Origin: Pavlovales sp. CCMP2436
Taxonomy: Eukaryota > Haptophyta > Pavlovophyceae > Pavlovales
DNA length: 18,030 nt
Direction: 5' to 3'
Assembly: GCA_026770615.1 (NCBI GenBank)
Contig: MU631915.1
Location: 58,512-76,541, forward strand
A model generated the notes under the pieces. The model saw only the letters and a program-made list of their open reading frames with translations, searched no databases and was not told the DNA's origin. A program made the translations under genes and the position numbers. Of the stretch, positions 7,799 through 15,378 are shown one piece after another (positions within the stretch are counted from its first letter, which is position 1; each line of letters begins with the position of its first letter).

Positions 7799-8215
7799 TG
7801 CAGCCGCCGCTGCTTGCCAGGCGCGCCAGGCCGTTGGCATGGGCAAGTACGCGTCGAGAGTGCTCGACGAGGAGGTCGTCGACGACGACGAATGTTGTCG
7901 TCAACCTCGACAACGTGCACAACGAGGTCGAGGCCGACATCGTCACAGTGTGCAACCGGGAGACGTCCAAGCAGCGCATGGCCAAGATGAGGGCCGACCG
8001 GAGGCGCACGGCGGCTGCTAACGTTGTCGCGCCTGCGGCGGCTGCGCTCCCGTCGGGTACGTCGGCCTTCTCGCTGAAGTAGAACGGCGAGCCACGCAAA
8101 AACGAGCGCGCGGCCGTCGTGGCCAAGTCGATGCGCGTTCCTCGACCTCGTAGCAGCGCAGGCAGGCTGCGACGACGAGGACAGCGACGGAGACAAGGAG
8201 AAGGAGGGCAGGTGA
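7746..8215 (+). pseudogene. Broken small basic/acidic protein gene
   Basis: The frame opens at ATG 7746 with MSRRRALDGGKKGGSKN and an Ala-rich segment, to VLDEEVVDDD near 7890. At a GACGACGAC run the coding character moves to the next frame (NVVVNLDNVHNEVEADIVTV, then KQRMAKMRADRRRTAAANVV), which ends at TAG 8080. The same frame resumes after the stop (NGEPRKNERAAVVAKSMR). Near 8133 the coding character moves to the third frame (AFLDLVAAQAGCDDEDSDGD) and ends TGA at 8213-8215. Two frameshifts and one internal stop make it a pseudogene, unless the stretch contains unrecognised introns. The product would have a basic N-terminus, a helical centre and an acidic tail. I do not recognise the family. 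Confidence 0.5.
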
Positions 8216-8366
8216 CGAGGACTTCTACGACCAGGCCGCGCGTCCGCAGCGCGCCGCAGCGTGCAAAAAAATTATTTCCAGATCTGCAAACTGTATTAGC
8301 GGTGCACATAGGCCATAAGTCCATATTTCTAATTAAATCTAATATATATAAAAAACGACGGAGATC

Positions 8367-8372
8367 TTTATT
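8367..8372 (-). terminator. AATAAA poly(A) signal of DNAAF11
   Basis: On the minus strand GCGCAATAAAGATC lies about 93 bases after the DNAAF11 stop codon, a normal distance for 3' end formation. Confidence 0.55.
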
Positions 8373-8464
8373 GCGCACTATAGTTACTTGCTGTCGATAG
8401 TGCGATCAGTCAGCGAGTACTACTCGTCGGTCGACCCATGTCACGCTGGTCGTGCTAGCCTGGG

Positions 8465-9739
8465 CTATTCTAGCGGCGGCGGCGCGTCGTCATCGTCGTC
8501 TAGCTCGGCGTCGCCCTCGAGCGGCGGCGGCACCTCGGCCGCGAGCGCCACCTTGGCCTCCGCCTCCGCCGCCGCATCGGACACGATGCCGCGGATGTCG
8601 ACGGCGCCTGCGAGCTCGATCTGCTCGCGCGCGATCGCGCGCTTGTCCTCGAGCTGCTCGGGAGGTGCGCGCAGCCCCTCAACGAGCGGACGCGCCTTGG
8701 GGCAGCGCAGCACGAGGTGGCCGGTGGTGGTGGAGCGCACCGCGACGGAGGCCATCGCGTTCACCTCGTCGGGCAGGAGCAGCTGGATGTGCTTGCCCTT
8801 GGCCGTGCAGCGCACGTAGGTCGGCTGCACCTCCGCGTCGATCTGAGCCGTGTCGAGGAACTTGGGGAAGGAGATGTCCACCACGATCTCGTCGCGCGTC
8901 TCGTCGATCTTGAACGGCCACTTGCCCATGTTCATCTGGATCACCGACCCGTCCTCCTTGAAGAGCCGCCGCGGCCGGTCGGGCTCGATGCCGAGCAGGT
9001 AGTCGTCCTTGCGCTGTCCCGCCCGCCGCGACTCCTCCACCTCGAGCTTGCGCTCTCGCGCCTCGAGCGCGTCGAGCGTCCGTGTCTCGGGGCACCACTC
9101 GCGCGCGTCGCCATCGTCGGGCTCTTGCGCGCGCCGCCTGCGCACCGCTTCGTTGTCGCGCGCGTTGGCGGTGGCGTCGGCGGCGAGCGTGCGCTCGAGC
9201 GCCTTGAGCTGCTGCACGGCTTCGATGCGCTCGGAGCGGGTCACGTCAGTCCCGTCAAGCTTGGTGAGCTGCGGCAGTGAGGCGAGCACGTAAGGCCTGT
9301 ACCCCTCCCACTTGGCGCACGGGTTGCCCGTCATGTAGAGCTCCTCGAGCCGCGTGTTGTTCCGCAGCGAGCGCACCGACGCGAGCTGCTCGAGGTCGAC
9401 GAAGTTGCACGTGAGGTCGAGCTTCTTGAGCGACTCGCAGCCCTCGAGATTCTCGAGGCGCTGGATGTTGTTGAGCGCCACGTTAAGGTACTCGAGCTTC
9501 TTGAGCCGGTGCAGGTTCTCCAGCCGCGGGATCAGGTTGGCCTGCAGCAGCAGGATGCGCAGCTCGCGGCAGTTGTTGACCGCCTCGATGCGCCCGATGT
9601 CGAGCTGGTGCAGCGCGATCTCCTCGAGGTTTCCTAGCATACCCTCGTTGTGCTCAGCCTTCCGCCGGATCAGCGCCTCCGTCAGCCGCTCCGGCTCCAC
9701 CTTCTTCTTGGGCGCATCTGTCGAAGTGGGTCCCGCCAT
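8465..9739 (-). CDS. DNAAF11: Dynein axonemal assembly factor 11 (LRRC6/TilB)
   Basis: Intronless, 424 residues from the ATG at 9739 to TAG at 8465. DNAAF11 is a cytoplasmic factor needed to pre-assemble outer and inner dynein arms of motile cilia, acting with other DNAAFs and HSP90-type chaperones. Residues 20-33 (TEALIRRKAEHNEG) match the family start. LRRs run from about 36 to 165 (GNLEEIALHQLDIGRIE, KKLEYLNVALNNIQRLENLE, MTGNPCAKWEGYRPYVLASL, PQLTKLDG) and close with the LRR cap. A charged helical linker spans about 165-255. A CS-like domain at about 260-348 carries the hallmark DAEVQPTYVRCTAKGKHIQL, LLPDEV and RSTTTGHLVLRCPK, close to the human protein. A Pro/Asp-rich acidic tail follows. 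Length is near the human 466. A GTG seven codons upstream is not needed as a start. All domains are intact, so it is probably functional, implying that the organism builds motile flagella. Confidence 0.95.
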   Translation of the reverse strand: MAGPTSTDAPKKKVEPERLTEALIRRKAEHNEGMLGNLEEIALHQLDIGRIEAVNNCRELRILLLQANLIPRLENLHRLKKLEYLNVALNNIQRLENLEGCESLKKLDLTCNFVDLEQLASVRSLRNNTRLEELYMTGNPCAKWEGYRPYVLASLPQLTKLDGTDVTRSERIEAVQQLKALERTLAADATANARDNEAVRRRRAQEPDDGDAREWCPETRTLDALEARERKLEVEESRRAGQRKDDYLLGIEPDRPRRLFKEDGSVIQMNMGKWPFKIDETRDEIVVDISFPKFLDTAQIDAEVQPTYVRCTAKGKHIQLLLPDEVNAMASVAVRSTTTGHLVLRCPKARPLVEGLRAPPEQLEDKRAIAREQIELAGAVDIRGIVSDAAAEAEAKVALAAEVPPPLEGDAELDDDDDAPPPLE

Positions 9740-9808
9740 GCTTGCCCTGAGAACCGCCACGGTTTTTTTTTAAGATCCGTGTATTGAAGAGCGAGGGGGC
9801 TGCGTGGT

Positions 9809-9840
9809 GGCTCGGGTCCGGGACCTCCCGGACCCGAGCC
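9809..9840. repeat. 15-bp perfect hairpin upstream of DNAAF11
   Basis: GGCTCGGGTCCGGGA (9809-9823) and its exact reverse complement (9826-9840) are separated by CC. The hairpin lies 70 bp upstream of the DNAAF11 start codon, on its 5' side, and could be in the leader or promoter. No function is shown. Confidence 0.85.
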
Positions 9841-9888
9841 ATGAGAAACTATCCGATTCTTTACGCTCAGTTATTATGTAAAAACTAT

Positions 9889-10762
9889 AATGACGTGAGC
9901 TGTGTGCGCAGCTCGCCGAACCAGCCCCTTTTCACGGTGGCGGCTGCTATCTCCTTCCCCCGGCCACGATTCCCAACGAGGGGTCTCTAGCCGGCTGGAC
10001 AGGGTGACTCAATAATCCTCCTCTTAACTGAATAAACTTCCTTTCCTCAACAACAAACTATACATCATTAGGTCTGTTGGTTGTGTGTGCGAGCTTGGGT
10101 TCCTCGAAAGTGAGTAGTGATGTCGCTGTGTATGACTCGAATCGGTATTTGTTCTGTGCCTGCCATTCTGGGTGAGCGCATGAGTGTGGTTATGGCGTGT
10201 GCTGGCTGTTTGCGTGGTTTCCCTCCTTTTGTGTTTCCGGTTCTTGGTGCTTCTTGTGTCCATGGGCAGCCTCCTGTGAGTGGTACTGGGGCTTCTGTGA
10301 TCGTTGGTGTGCCGTTGGTGGGTGTCCAAGGTGGGCCTGCGCGGTAGAGTTCCAGGGTTCGGTAACTTTTTTTGTGTTTCCGGTTCTTGGTGCTTCTTGT
10401 GTCCATGGGCAGCCTCCTGTGAGTGGTACTGGGGCTTCTGTGATCGTTGGTGCACCGTTGGTGGGTGTCCAGGGTGGGCCTGCGCGGTAGAGTTCCAGGG
10501 TTTGGTGGACTTTCTTTTCGTCGGCGTGGTGCGTGGCTACTGCTATGTCGACGCGGAGGATGGTGGCTATGCTATGAATCATGTTGTTGTTCATCCAGTG
10601 ATTGTCCTTTTCCTGGTATGATACCGACCATGGCTGGGAGGAGATTGTTCCCATGGGATCTGTGGGGAGCTCGGATGTTCGTCTAATTTTCAGGGATTCT
10701 TGTGTTCTTGGTGATAGCGATTTGGCGTGCGATGAGGATCCTACGGACCTGGGGCTGGTTTA
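9889..10762 (-). mobile_element. Decayed minus-strand element, copy A
   Basis: Its 3' end (minus strand) contains TATTGAGTCACCC, a GC-rich structured part, then GGCGAGCTGCGCA and CACGTCAT. The same order and near-identical words occur at 13551-13640, so both are ends of one repeat family. Upstream on the minus strand an open frame from about 10762 to 10190 gives PTDPMGTISSQPWSVSYQ and HWMNNNMIHSIATILRVDIA, then dissolves into a Thr/Pro/His/Lys-rich region built of a 143-bp tandem repeat. The first part weakly resembles the distal half of OTU-type cysteine protease domains (a Trp near the start, an Ile-Ala-rich helix, a following strand), but no catalytic residues can be assigned. No polymerase domain is visible. 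Confidence 0.4.
10228..10502. repeat. 143-bp tandem duplication
   Basis: 10228-10370 and 10371-10502 are almost identical, beginning TTTGTGTTTCCGGTTCTTGG and ending GCGGTAGAGTTCCAGGGTT. The duplication lies within copy A and causes the periodic TGGCPWTQEAPRTGNT-like translations on the minus strand. Confidence 0.95.
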
Positions 10763-10870
10763 CAATTATTTGAGCAGCTACATGTTTCTACGGCCTATCA
10801 CCCTTAAGTGGCTCGGTGAGCTGCGGGACGAGGGGCTGCGGGGTGAAGGGCGAGCGGGGCAGCCTGGAAT
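10737..10870. repeat. GC-rich dispersed block, copy 1
   Basis: It shares GGATCCTACG, CTGGGGCTGGT, TTTGAGCAGCTACA, GAGCTGCGGGA and GAGGGGCTGCGGGGTGAAGG, in that order, with 11366-11490. The two blocks are direct repeats about 630 bp apart. Confidence 0.85.
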
Positions 10871-11079
10871 CATTTTTGTTGTTATTTGAGTTTTTTTTTG
10901 AAAACCGATGGCTATCTATAAAGCGGTTTGATTTGCGAGGCGGGGACGAGGCGAGGCGTGACCCGGGGATGCGGGCTGGCTGCGACTTGCGGGTTGAAGG
11001 GGGCGTGTGGAAGTTTAGGTCTGCGCACCCGCGTTTCGCGGTGTGCGAGAGTCTACTGTCGGGAGGCTCGCAAGGTCGG

Positions 11080-11266
11080 GACTTAAAGAACGGAGCAACG
11101 CCGTTCTCCGCCGCCCGCCTGGGTGTGCACGCGGCCTTCTCTGCCACCAGCTTGGGTGCGCGCACGTCCTTCTTCTCCTTCATCGCCTCGGCCGCGTTCT
11201 CCGCGCTCTCCTCCGCGCGCGCGGCGCTCTTCGCCACCGCTCTCTGGGCCTGCGCGTCTCCCCTCC
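11080..11266 (-). other. Possible Ala/Lys/Glu-rich coding fragment
   Basis: On the minus strand, after TTTGCAG (11273-11267), a frame reads DAQAQRAVAKSAARAEESAE, then NAAEAMKEKKDVRAPKLVAE. This has the look of a charged alanine-rich helix or coiled coil and stands out from the surrounding repeat DNA. It is bounded on both sides by the repeats at 10737 and 11366, so it may be a captured exon fragment. The continuation below about 11080 runs into repeat sequence and is not credible protein. Confidence 0.3.
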
Positions 11267-11365
11267 CTGCAAACCTGTCCCATCACGACGACGGGCACCA
11301 CGCGTGGCTCGTGCGCCTCGACGGCGGGCAGGTCAGCGGGCGGCTGCTCGACGTGGTACTGGGGA

Positions 11366-11490
11366 TCCTACGTCGGATCTGGGGCTGGTGAACAGGTTTT
11401 TGAGCAGCTACAGGTTTGTGAGCAGGTTCCAAGCTGTTGGTTTGATGAGCTGCGGGATGAGGGGCTGCGGGGTGAAGGGTGAGCGCCGCG
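11366..11490. repeat. GC-rich dispersed block, copy 2
   Basis: Direct-repeat partner of 10737-10870. It differs by small indels near the middle. Confidence 0.85.
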
Positions 11491-11525
11491 TTCAGAAAAA
11501 GGTGTAACTGCCCGAGATTCTCTCG

Positions 11526-11547
11526 GACGTCCCGCCAGGGACGTCCT
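11526..11547. repeat. GGACGTCCC hairpin
   Basis: GGACGTCCC and GGGACGTCC flank GCCA at about 11526-11547. The GGACGTCC word recurs nearby at 11563-11575 (one base off) and again near 12763 and 12783. Confidence 0.6.
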
Positions 11548-11636
11548 AGATTCAGGGACCTCGTGGATGTCCCGGGTCCGGCCCTGGAAGAGCACTTGAG
11601 AGAGTTGCAGGCTTAGGAATAGTAGTAAGAGTAGCA

Positions 11637-11688
11637 GTTGCGCGCATAGCGCGCAACTACGCGCGCGTGCGCGCGAGCAGCGCGCGTA
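11637..11688. repeat. Two adjacent GC-alternating hairpins
   Basis: GTTGCGCGC-ATA-GCGCGCAAC (11637-11657) is directly followed by TACGCGCG...CGCGCGTA (11658-11688). The alternating purine-pyrimidine CG runs are the type that can adopt Z-DNA. Confidence 0.8.
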
Positions 11689-11788
11689 TTTACAGGCGTA
11701 AAAGATGCGCACGGCCCCAATGAACACACCCTCAAAATTTCAGAGCCAATAGAACTGTTGGCCAGGAGTTATGACCAAAACCATGTTA

Positions 11789-12196
11789 TTAGTTACTATC
11801 TTCTGAAATATAGAAACGAATGTCCACCCCGAACGCGTTGAAACTGTCTGGCTCGCTTAGCGCGGGGGTGTCGTGCTGCGCGTTTCGAGCGTGCCGAGCC
11901 CGCCCGTAGCCGCTGTGAACGGTGAGCAGCCGTGCGCAACGGCGGGCGCGTAGCGCGCCAAGCGCGCGATGGACCCACTGCATCTGATCGGGACACTTCT
12001 GCTGGCCGATATCCTCATCGTGCAGGTCGGCACCTTCGATGTCGTCAGCAACCTGGAAGCTCCTGAACGGGTCACCTGCGCCCTGCGCCCGTGACTGCAC
12101 GCCCCTGTGCTGGACGCACCCTTCGACATAGCGCTTCATGTGCTTAGCCAGCGTAGTCGTGCCACATTTGCACGTCAAATAGCCCTTGGCCGGCAT
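11789..12196 (-). CDS. Small zinc-finger-like ORF, unrecognised
   Basis: 135 residues from the ATG at 12196 to a stop at 11789. The N-terminus MPAKGYLTCKCGTTTLAKHM continues KRYVEGC, giving CxC, His and Cys at a spacing similar to BED or degenerate C2H2 fingers often found at the start of transposon-encoded proteins. The rest is mixed and acidic (FQVADDIEGADLHDEDIGQQ) and ends SFNAFGVDIRFYISEDSN with no catalytic motif. The neighbourhood is all repeat DNA, so a mobile-element remnant is the likeliest source. A TGA lies in frame upstream, so this is not the continuation of a longer frame unless spliced. It could also be a chance frame. Confidence 0.35.
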   Translation of the reverse strand: MPAKGYLTCKCGTTTLAKHMKRYVEGCVQHRGVQSRAQGAGDPFRSFQVADDIEGADLHDEDIGQQKCPDQMQWVHRALGALRARRCARLLTVHSGYGRARHARNAQHDTPALSEPDSFNAFGVDIRFYISEDSN

Positions 12197-12939
12197 CAAG
12201 GGTGCGACGCGCGCTCTTGTTGCTCACTTTTACTCCCGTCCAAGACCGCGACGCATCACTGCTGCCGGCTGCGTGAGCCCCTATCCCCTTGCTGAGCACG
12301 TGATTACGCTTGAAACGGCTTAAAATGGCTAAAAAAAATCATCGCAAGCGTGATATGCCGAGGCGTGGGAGGGGTGGCCGTTTGTCGACTCCGTGGACCT
12401 CGCGACAGCCGCTCCACGACCGACGACGCAACTTGTGACGAGAAACTCGACGGCGCAACTGATGGGAACGCTTGAGGCAAATTCGCGCGTGAACGCCTAA
12501 GCACTTTGCCTAGGCGTTCACGCGACCTGAGTCCGCCACCCACCGTCTGCTGCCCCATTTTTCTTCAAGTAAGTCGTAATTTTTAAAAATATCTTCGTAA
12601 GCGGAGGGGCCTCCGGCGGCGCCTCCGGCGGGGCTCTTTCGGGTGGCCCTCCGGGGGCCCTAAGACAGATTCTAAGAGCCGGTTTTACGCTAAGAAACGC
12701 TTAAAATGGGCTTAAAAAAAAAGCCTTTCGCTTGCGAAGATTTCTTGAACGCGGAGCTGAGGACGTCCGTACTCCTCCCTCGGGACGTCCCTATCAACAT
12801 TTCTGAACACGGGGCGAGCGGGGTAGCCTCGACTCAGTTTTTGTTTGTTAAAAGTTTCAAAAGTTTTCAAAAATCGTCTGTTTTCAGTTACTACGGTTGT
12901 CAATTACTTTCTCAAAAGCCCTTCATCAACGCGCCGCCG
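12197..12939. other. Non-coding repeat-derived stretch
   Basis: No credible gene. It contains two similar words, TACGCTTGAAACGGCTTAAAATGGC (start near 12306) and TACGCTAAGAAACGCTTAAAATGGGC (start near 12686), a GC-rich block with CTCCGGCGG repeats (12605-12660), and GGCGAGCGGGGTAGCCT near 12815, which echoes 10846-10865. Confidence 0.5.
12486..12524. repeat. 14-bp hairpin
   Basis: CGCGTGAACGCCTA (12486-12499) and its exact reverse complement (12511-12524) enclose an 11-base loop. Confidence 0.85.
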
Positions 12940-13290
12940 CCGACAAGCTGGTCGAGCTGCCCGTCGAGCTGGCTGTCGAGCTGCCCGTAGAGCTGCCCGT
13001 CGTCGAGCTGCACGTCGAGCCGTGTATCGTGGTGCGCATGGCGTCGCTCGAGCCGCCTTGTCAAGCTGCCACGAGCTGCGGCCTGCGCGCCGTCGCTCGA
13101 GTGCTTCGTCTTCCCGCCGTCGAGCCCTGCGTCGAGCTGTTCGTGGCGGCGCTGGCCAAGCTTCCCGTTGAGCTGCCCGTCGTCGAGCTGCACGTCGAGC
13201 CGCCCATCGCTCGAGCTGTGCGCATGGCGTCGCTCGAGCCGCCGCTTCGTCTGCCCGTAGCGCTTCGTCGAGCTGCGCGTGGCGGCGCTG
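12940..13290. repeat. GTCGAGCTGCCC minisatellite and its duplicate
   Basis: Imperfect 12-bp units (GTCGAGCTGCCC and variants) read VELP/VELH on the plus strand and QLDG on the minus strand. A larger block (CCCGTCGTCGAGCTGCACG through GCGCATGGCGTCGCTCGAG) occurs twice, near 12989-13053 and 13168-13242. No start, splice site or other domain shows that it is translated. Confidence 0.75.
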
Positions 13291-13500
13291 GCGGGGCACG
13301 GGATGGCGGGTTGCGGGTGGAAGAGGGCGTGCGGAAGCTGCGCCCTGCCCGCCCGCCCCTCTTCAGGTCTCGCGGGGCTGCGTGCGATACCCGCGTCCTT
13401 CACGGGTCGAGTTTGGTGCTGATAGGGTTTGACCAGGGGGTTTGACCTAGCGATCCGATTTAAGGTTTTTTTTCGAATCAGCTTATTTTTAAAAGTAGTA
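13280..13500. repeat. Diverged copy of the 10960-11040 block
   Basis: GGGATGGCGGGTTGCGGGTGG, then GGGCGTGCGGAAGCTGCGCC, parallels 10966-11030 (GGGATGCGGGCTGG, CTTGCGGGTTGAAGGGGGCG, GTGGAAGTTTAGG). A T-rich run with a GATTT word follows. It belongs to the same mosaic family as the 10.7-11.5 kb blocks. Confidence 0.45.
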
Positions 13501-13632
13501 AACTTTAGGAGCGGCCGTGGCGCGCCGACAAATAACCTACAAATTAACATGACGTGCACTAATGCGCAGCTCGCCTAACCGCCGGGGGCGGTGATCTCCA
13601 ACACCTGGTCTAATCCCAGGCGGCGGGGTGAC

Positions 13633-13881
13633 TCAATACTCCTCCACTTTTCCTTTTTTTTCGAGCTGGGGGGGTCCGAGAAAACGAAGTTTCATACGTT
13701 CACCAGGATTGTAACTAACGGTAGAGACCCATAGGTCAGCGAGAGGGCTAAAATCACATTGTCGGAGTGCAACGTCAGAGTGCCTGCTGTGCCAGGTTAG
13801 GCATGAGATGACCCCTGCTGCAGGTGCAACGCCGCATTGAAAACGCAGAAGGGGGGCACTGGCAATGCTAAGGTCCAGCAC
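13633..13881 (-). other. Possible downstream frame in copy B
   Basis: The minus-strand frame reads LLRFQCGVAPAAGVISCLTW, then SDVALRQCDFSPLADLWVST and YNPGERMKLRFLGPP, to a stop at 13633. It lies between the Cys-rich frame and the shared 3' end, so it may be a second frame or a frameshifted continuation of the element. No motif is recognised. Confidence 0.25.
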
Positions 13882-13927
13882 CGGTTATTTGACTACAGGG
13901 GATCGCGTACAACAAGAAGCCCCAACG

Positions 13928-14719
13928 TTACTGCATAAGAACCTGAGCTTCGTTTGGTGTGTAAATATCTAGAAATACGTCCATCCCCTGACAGGTCTCC
14001 ACCGGACCCAAGCGTTGAGAAAACACTCGGATCAAGGGACCTTTGCAGAGCACACGGATACCGTCCCCACCGCTAAGGCTGATTAGACACACGACAGTCG
14101 ACGACTCTCTGACTGACGCGCTGACCGGCCGCTGCTGCATCTCGCTCGTCTCAAAATGCCGCTCGCCTGCGCACATGCCGCACCTGTGGCACAAAAAACA
14201 GACAAATAAACTCCGATAGCCTGTATCCAACTGTGTGATCCTTGTCCACGAGGGGCAAGTATCACACGGTGGAGGGCTGAATAGTGTGGTCCCGGTCTAC
14301 CCCACCGCCTCGGGAGGGTGGGCCTCGGGCTTAATATGTTGGGGGGTGTTTCCGAGGCATTGTTCCTCTCTCTTCTTGTGCTTTTGGCGTGCCTTCGTTG
14401 GCTGCTGGGGTGTGTGGGTCTGCGTCGCTGCTTTTGGCCGCGTGGATGAGCGCAGAGCACGGTGGTGTGGGGCCCTGGTGGCGGTCTTTCCGCTATTGTC
14501 CGTTGGGGGCCGCAGCTTGTGCGACGGCTTCCGTTCCACGGGCGGCTGTTGTGTCTGGCCCAGTTTCATAGGTGGTGTGAAGGACTGGCTGGCCTCAAGT
14601 GAGCGTTTGTTTGAGCGCAATGTGCGCGAGTGAGGCATTAGCATCTCCGTGTCTGCTGTGATGTGGGCGGTTGCTGCCTGTGGCGCCTGCGGTGCGGTTG
14701 GGGTTCCACGGGGTGCCAT
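13928..14719 (-). pseudogene. Cys-rich protein frame interrupted by one TAG
   Basis: One continuous frame runs from the ATG at 14719 to TAA at 13928 (263 codons), broken only by TAG at 14297-14299. The first 140 residues are low-complexity and rich in Pro, Thr, Gln and Lys/Arg. After the TAG the frame gives TGTTLFSPPPCDTCPSW, then YRSLFVCFLCHRCGMCAGER. This is a pattern of six cysteines (CxxC, a gap, then CxxCxxCxxC) that could hold zinc. It then continues with a normal globular-looking part ending FLDIYTPNEAQVLMQ. A disordered leader plus zinc-ribbon-like core fits a nucleic-acid-binding protein of a mobile element. The TAG could be a decay mutation, a readthrough site or a sequencing error. 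Family not recognised. Confidence 0.4.
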
Positions 14720-14904
14720 TCAATAGTAATTTCACAAATAAAAATAACCATTTCTTGTATGCAACTTGCTAAGAAACTGATTTTCAATTCAAAAATCGTT
14801 GTCGTTGTCGTCGCCGCCATGCTGGTGATAACTGCTGCCAAGATTTAAACTTGTGCATCCCTGTGATTTGGCTTAGGCCAAAGATCGCTTTTTGATATTT
14901 TGGC

Positions 14905-14940
14905 AATATATTTATGATAGGGATTCAAGCTGGCGTCTTC
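14905..14940 (-). mobile_element. 3' terminal remnant of the 4.6-kb module
   Basis: The reverse complement reads AGACGCCAGCTTGAATCCCT then ATCATAAATATATTG, identical to the end of the copies at 1817 and 4637. Confidence 0.8.
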
Positions 14941-15067
14941 GGCAATATATTCAAATAATATCGCTGGGGCCCACTGTGAATATGGCAATTATATTGGATT
15001 TTTTTTGTCTAAGGCAACATACTATGAAATTCTTCACTGGAATTTAAATATATTTAATACTATATAT

Positions 15068-15090
15068 TACTAGTATAGGGATTCAAGCTG
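15068..15090 (-). mobile_element. Second short remnant of the same 3' terminus
   Basis: The reverse complement contains CAGCTTGAATCCCTATA, the same word as in the module ends, then diverges. Confidence 0.5.
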
Positions 15091-15378
15091 ATTCCACCTC
15101 ACGTACACGAACTCTCAAGTTTCAGATGAATGCATAAAATCGAGCTCGCCGAAACGAATCCAGCAAGCCTACAGCGAGCATTGCCTTCAATCATGGAGTA
15201 ATTCGCTCGGACCGGTCGTTCCCCATTGCGGGTCTGGGGGGGGAAGGGAGGGTGACCAAAGCCATAGCCTCGACTTGTCCATTGGCATTTGGGTCAAAAT
15301 CCGAAGTTGTGGCCAGTCCGAGGGGAAAATCGAAAATTTTTCTATGAAATCCTCCGGAACAAGTCAGGAACCGGACGT

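Larger units (their letters stand above)
13551..14719 (-). mobile_element. Decayed minus-strand element, copy B
   Basis: Read on the minus strand, a Pro/Thr/Lys-rich leader and a Cys-rich frame (14719-13928) are followed by a 300-bp tail and then the terminal sequence GGAGTATTGAGTCACCCC ... GGCGAGCTGCGCA ... CACGTCAT (about 13640-13551), shared with copy A at 10010-9889. The end folds into two short hairpins (13578-13592; 13604-13620). Both copies lie in the same orientation. No polymerase or integrase is visible, so the class is undetermined. Confidence 0.45.

Noticed and set aside
8679..9280. Long open frames antisense and shifted within the DNAAF11 gene
   Set aside because: They are rich in Arg/Ala/His, follow from the GC-rich third positions of DNAAF11 and show no domain.
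10024..10654. Multiple overlapping frames on both strands around 10.0-10.65 kb as separate genes
   Set aside because: They arise from the 143-bp tandem repeat and skewed CA/TG composition. Only the part before the repeat on the minus strand reads like protein.
12889..13171. Plus-strand Arg/Ala-rich frame at 12.9-13.2 kb
   Set aside because: It is a frame shadow of the GTCGAGCTGCCC minisatellite.
13569..13628. tRNA gene (CCTGG-TCTAATC-CCAGG resembles a T arm)
   Set aside because: No pairing acceptor stem and no D or anticodon arm can be built, and the related end of copy A lacks this hairpin, so it is more likely part of the element's structured 3' end.
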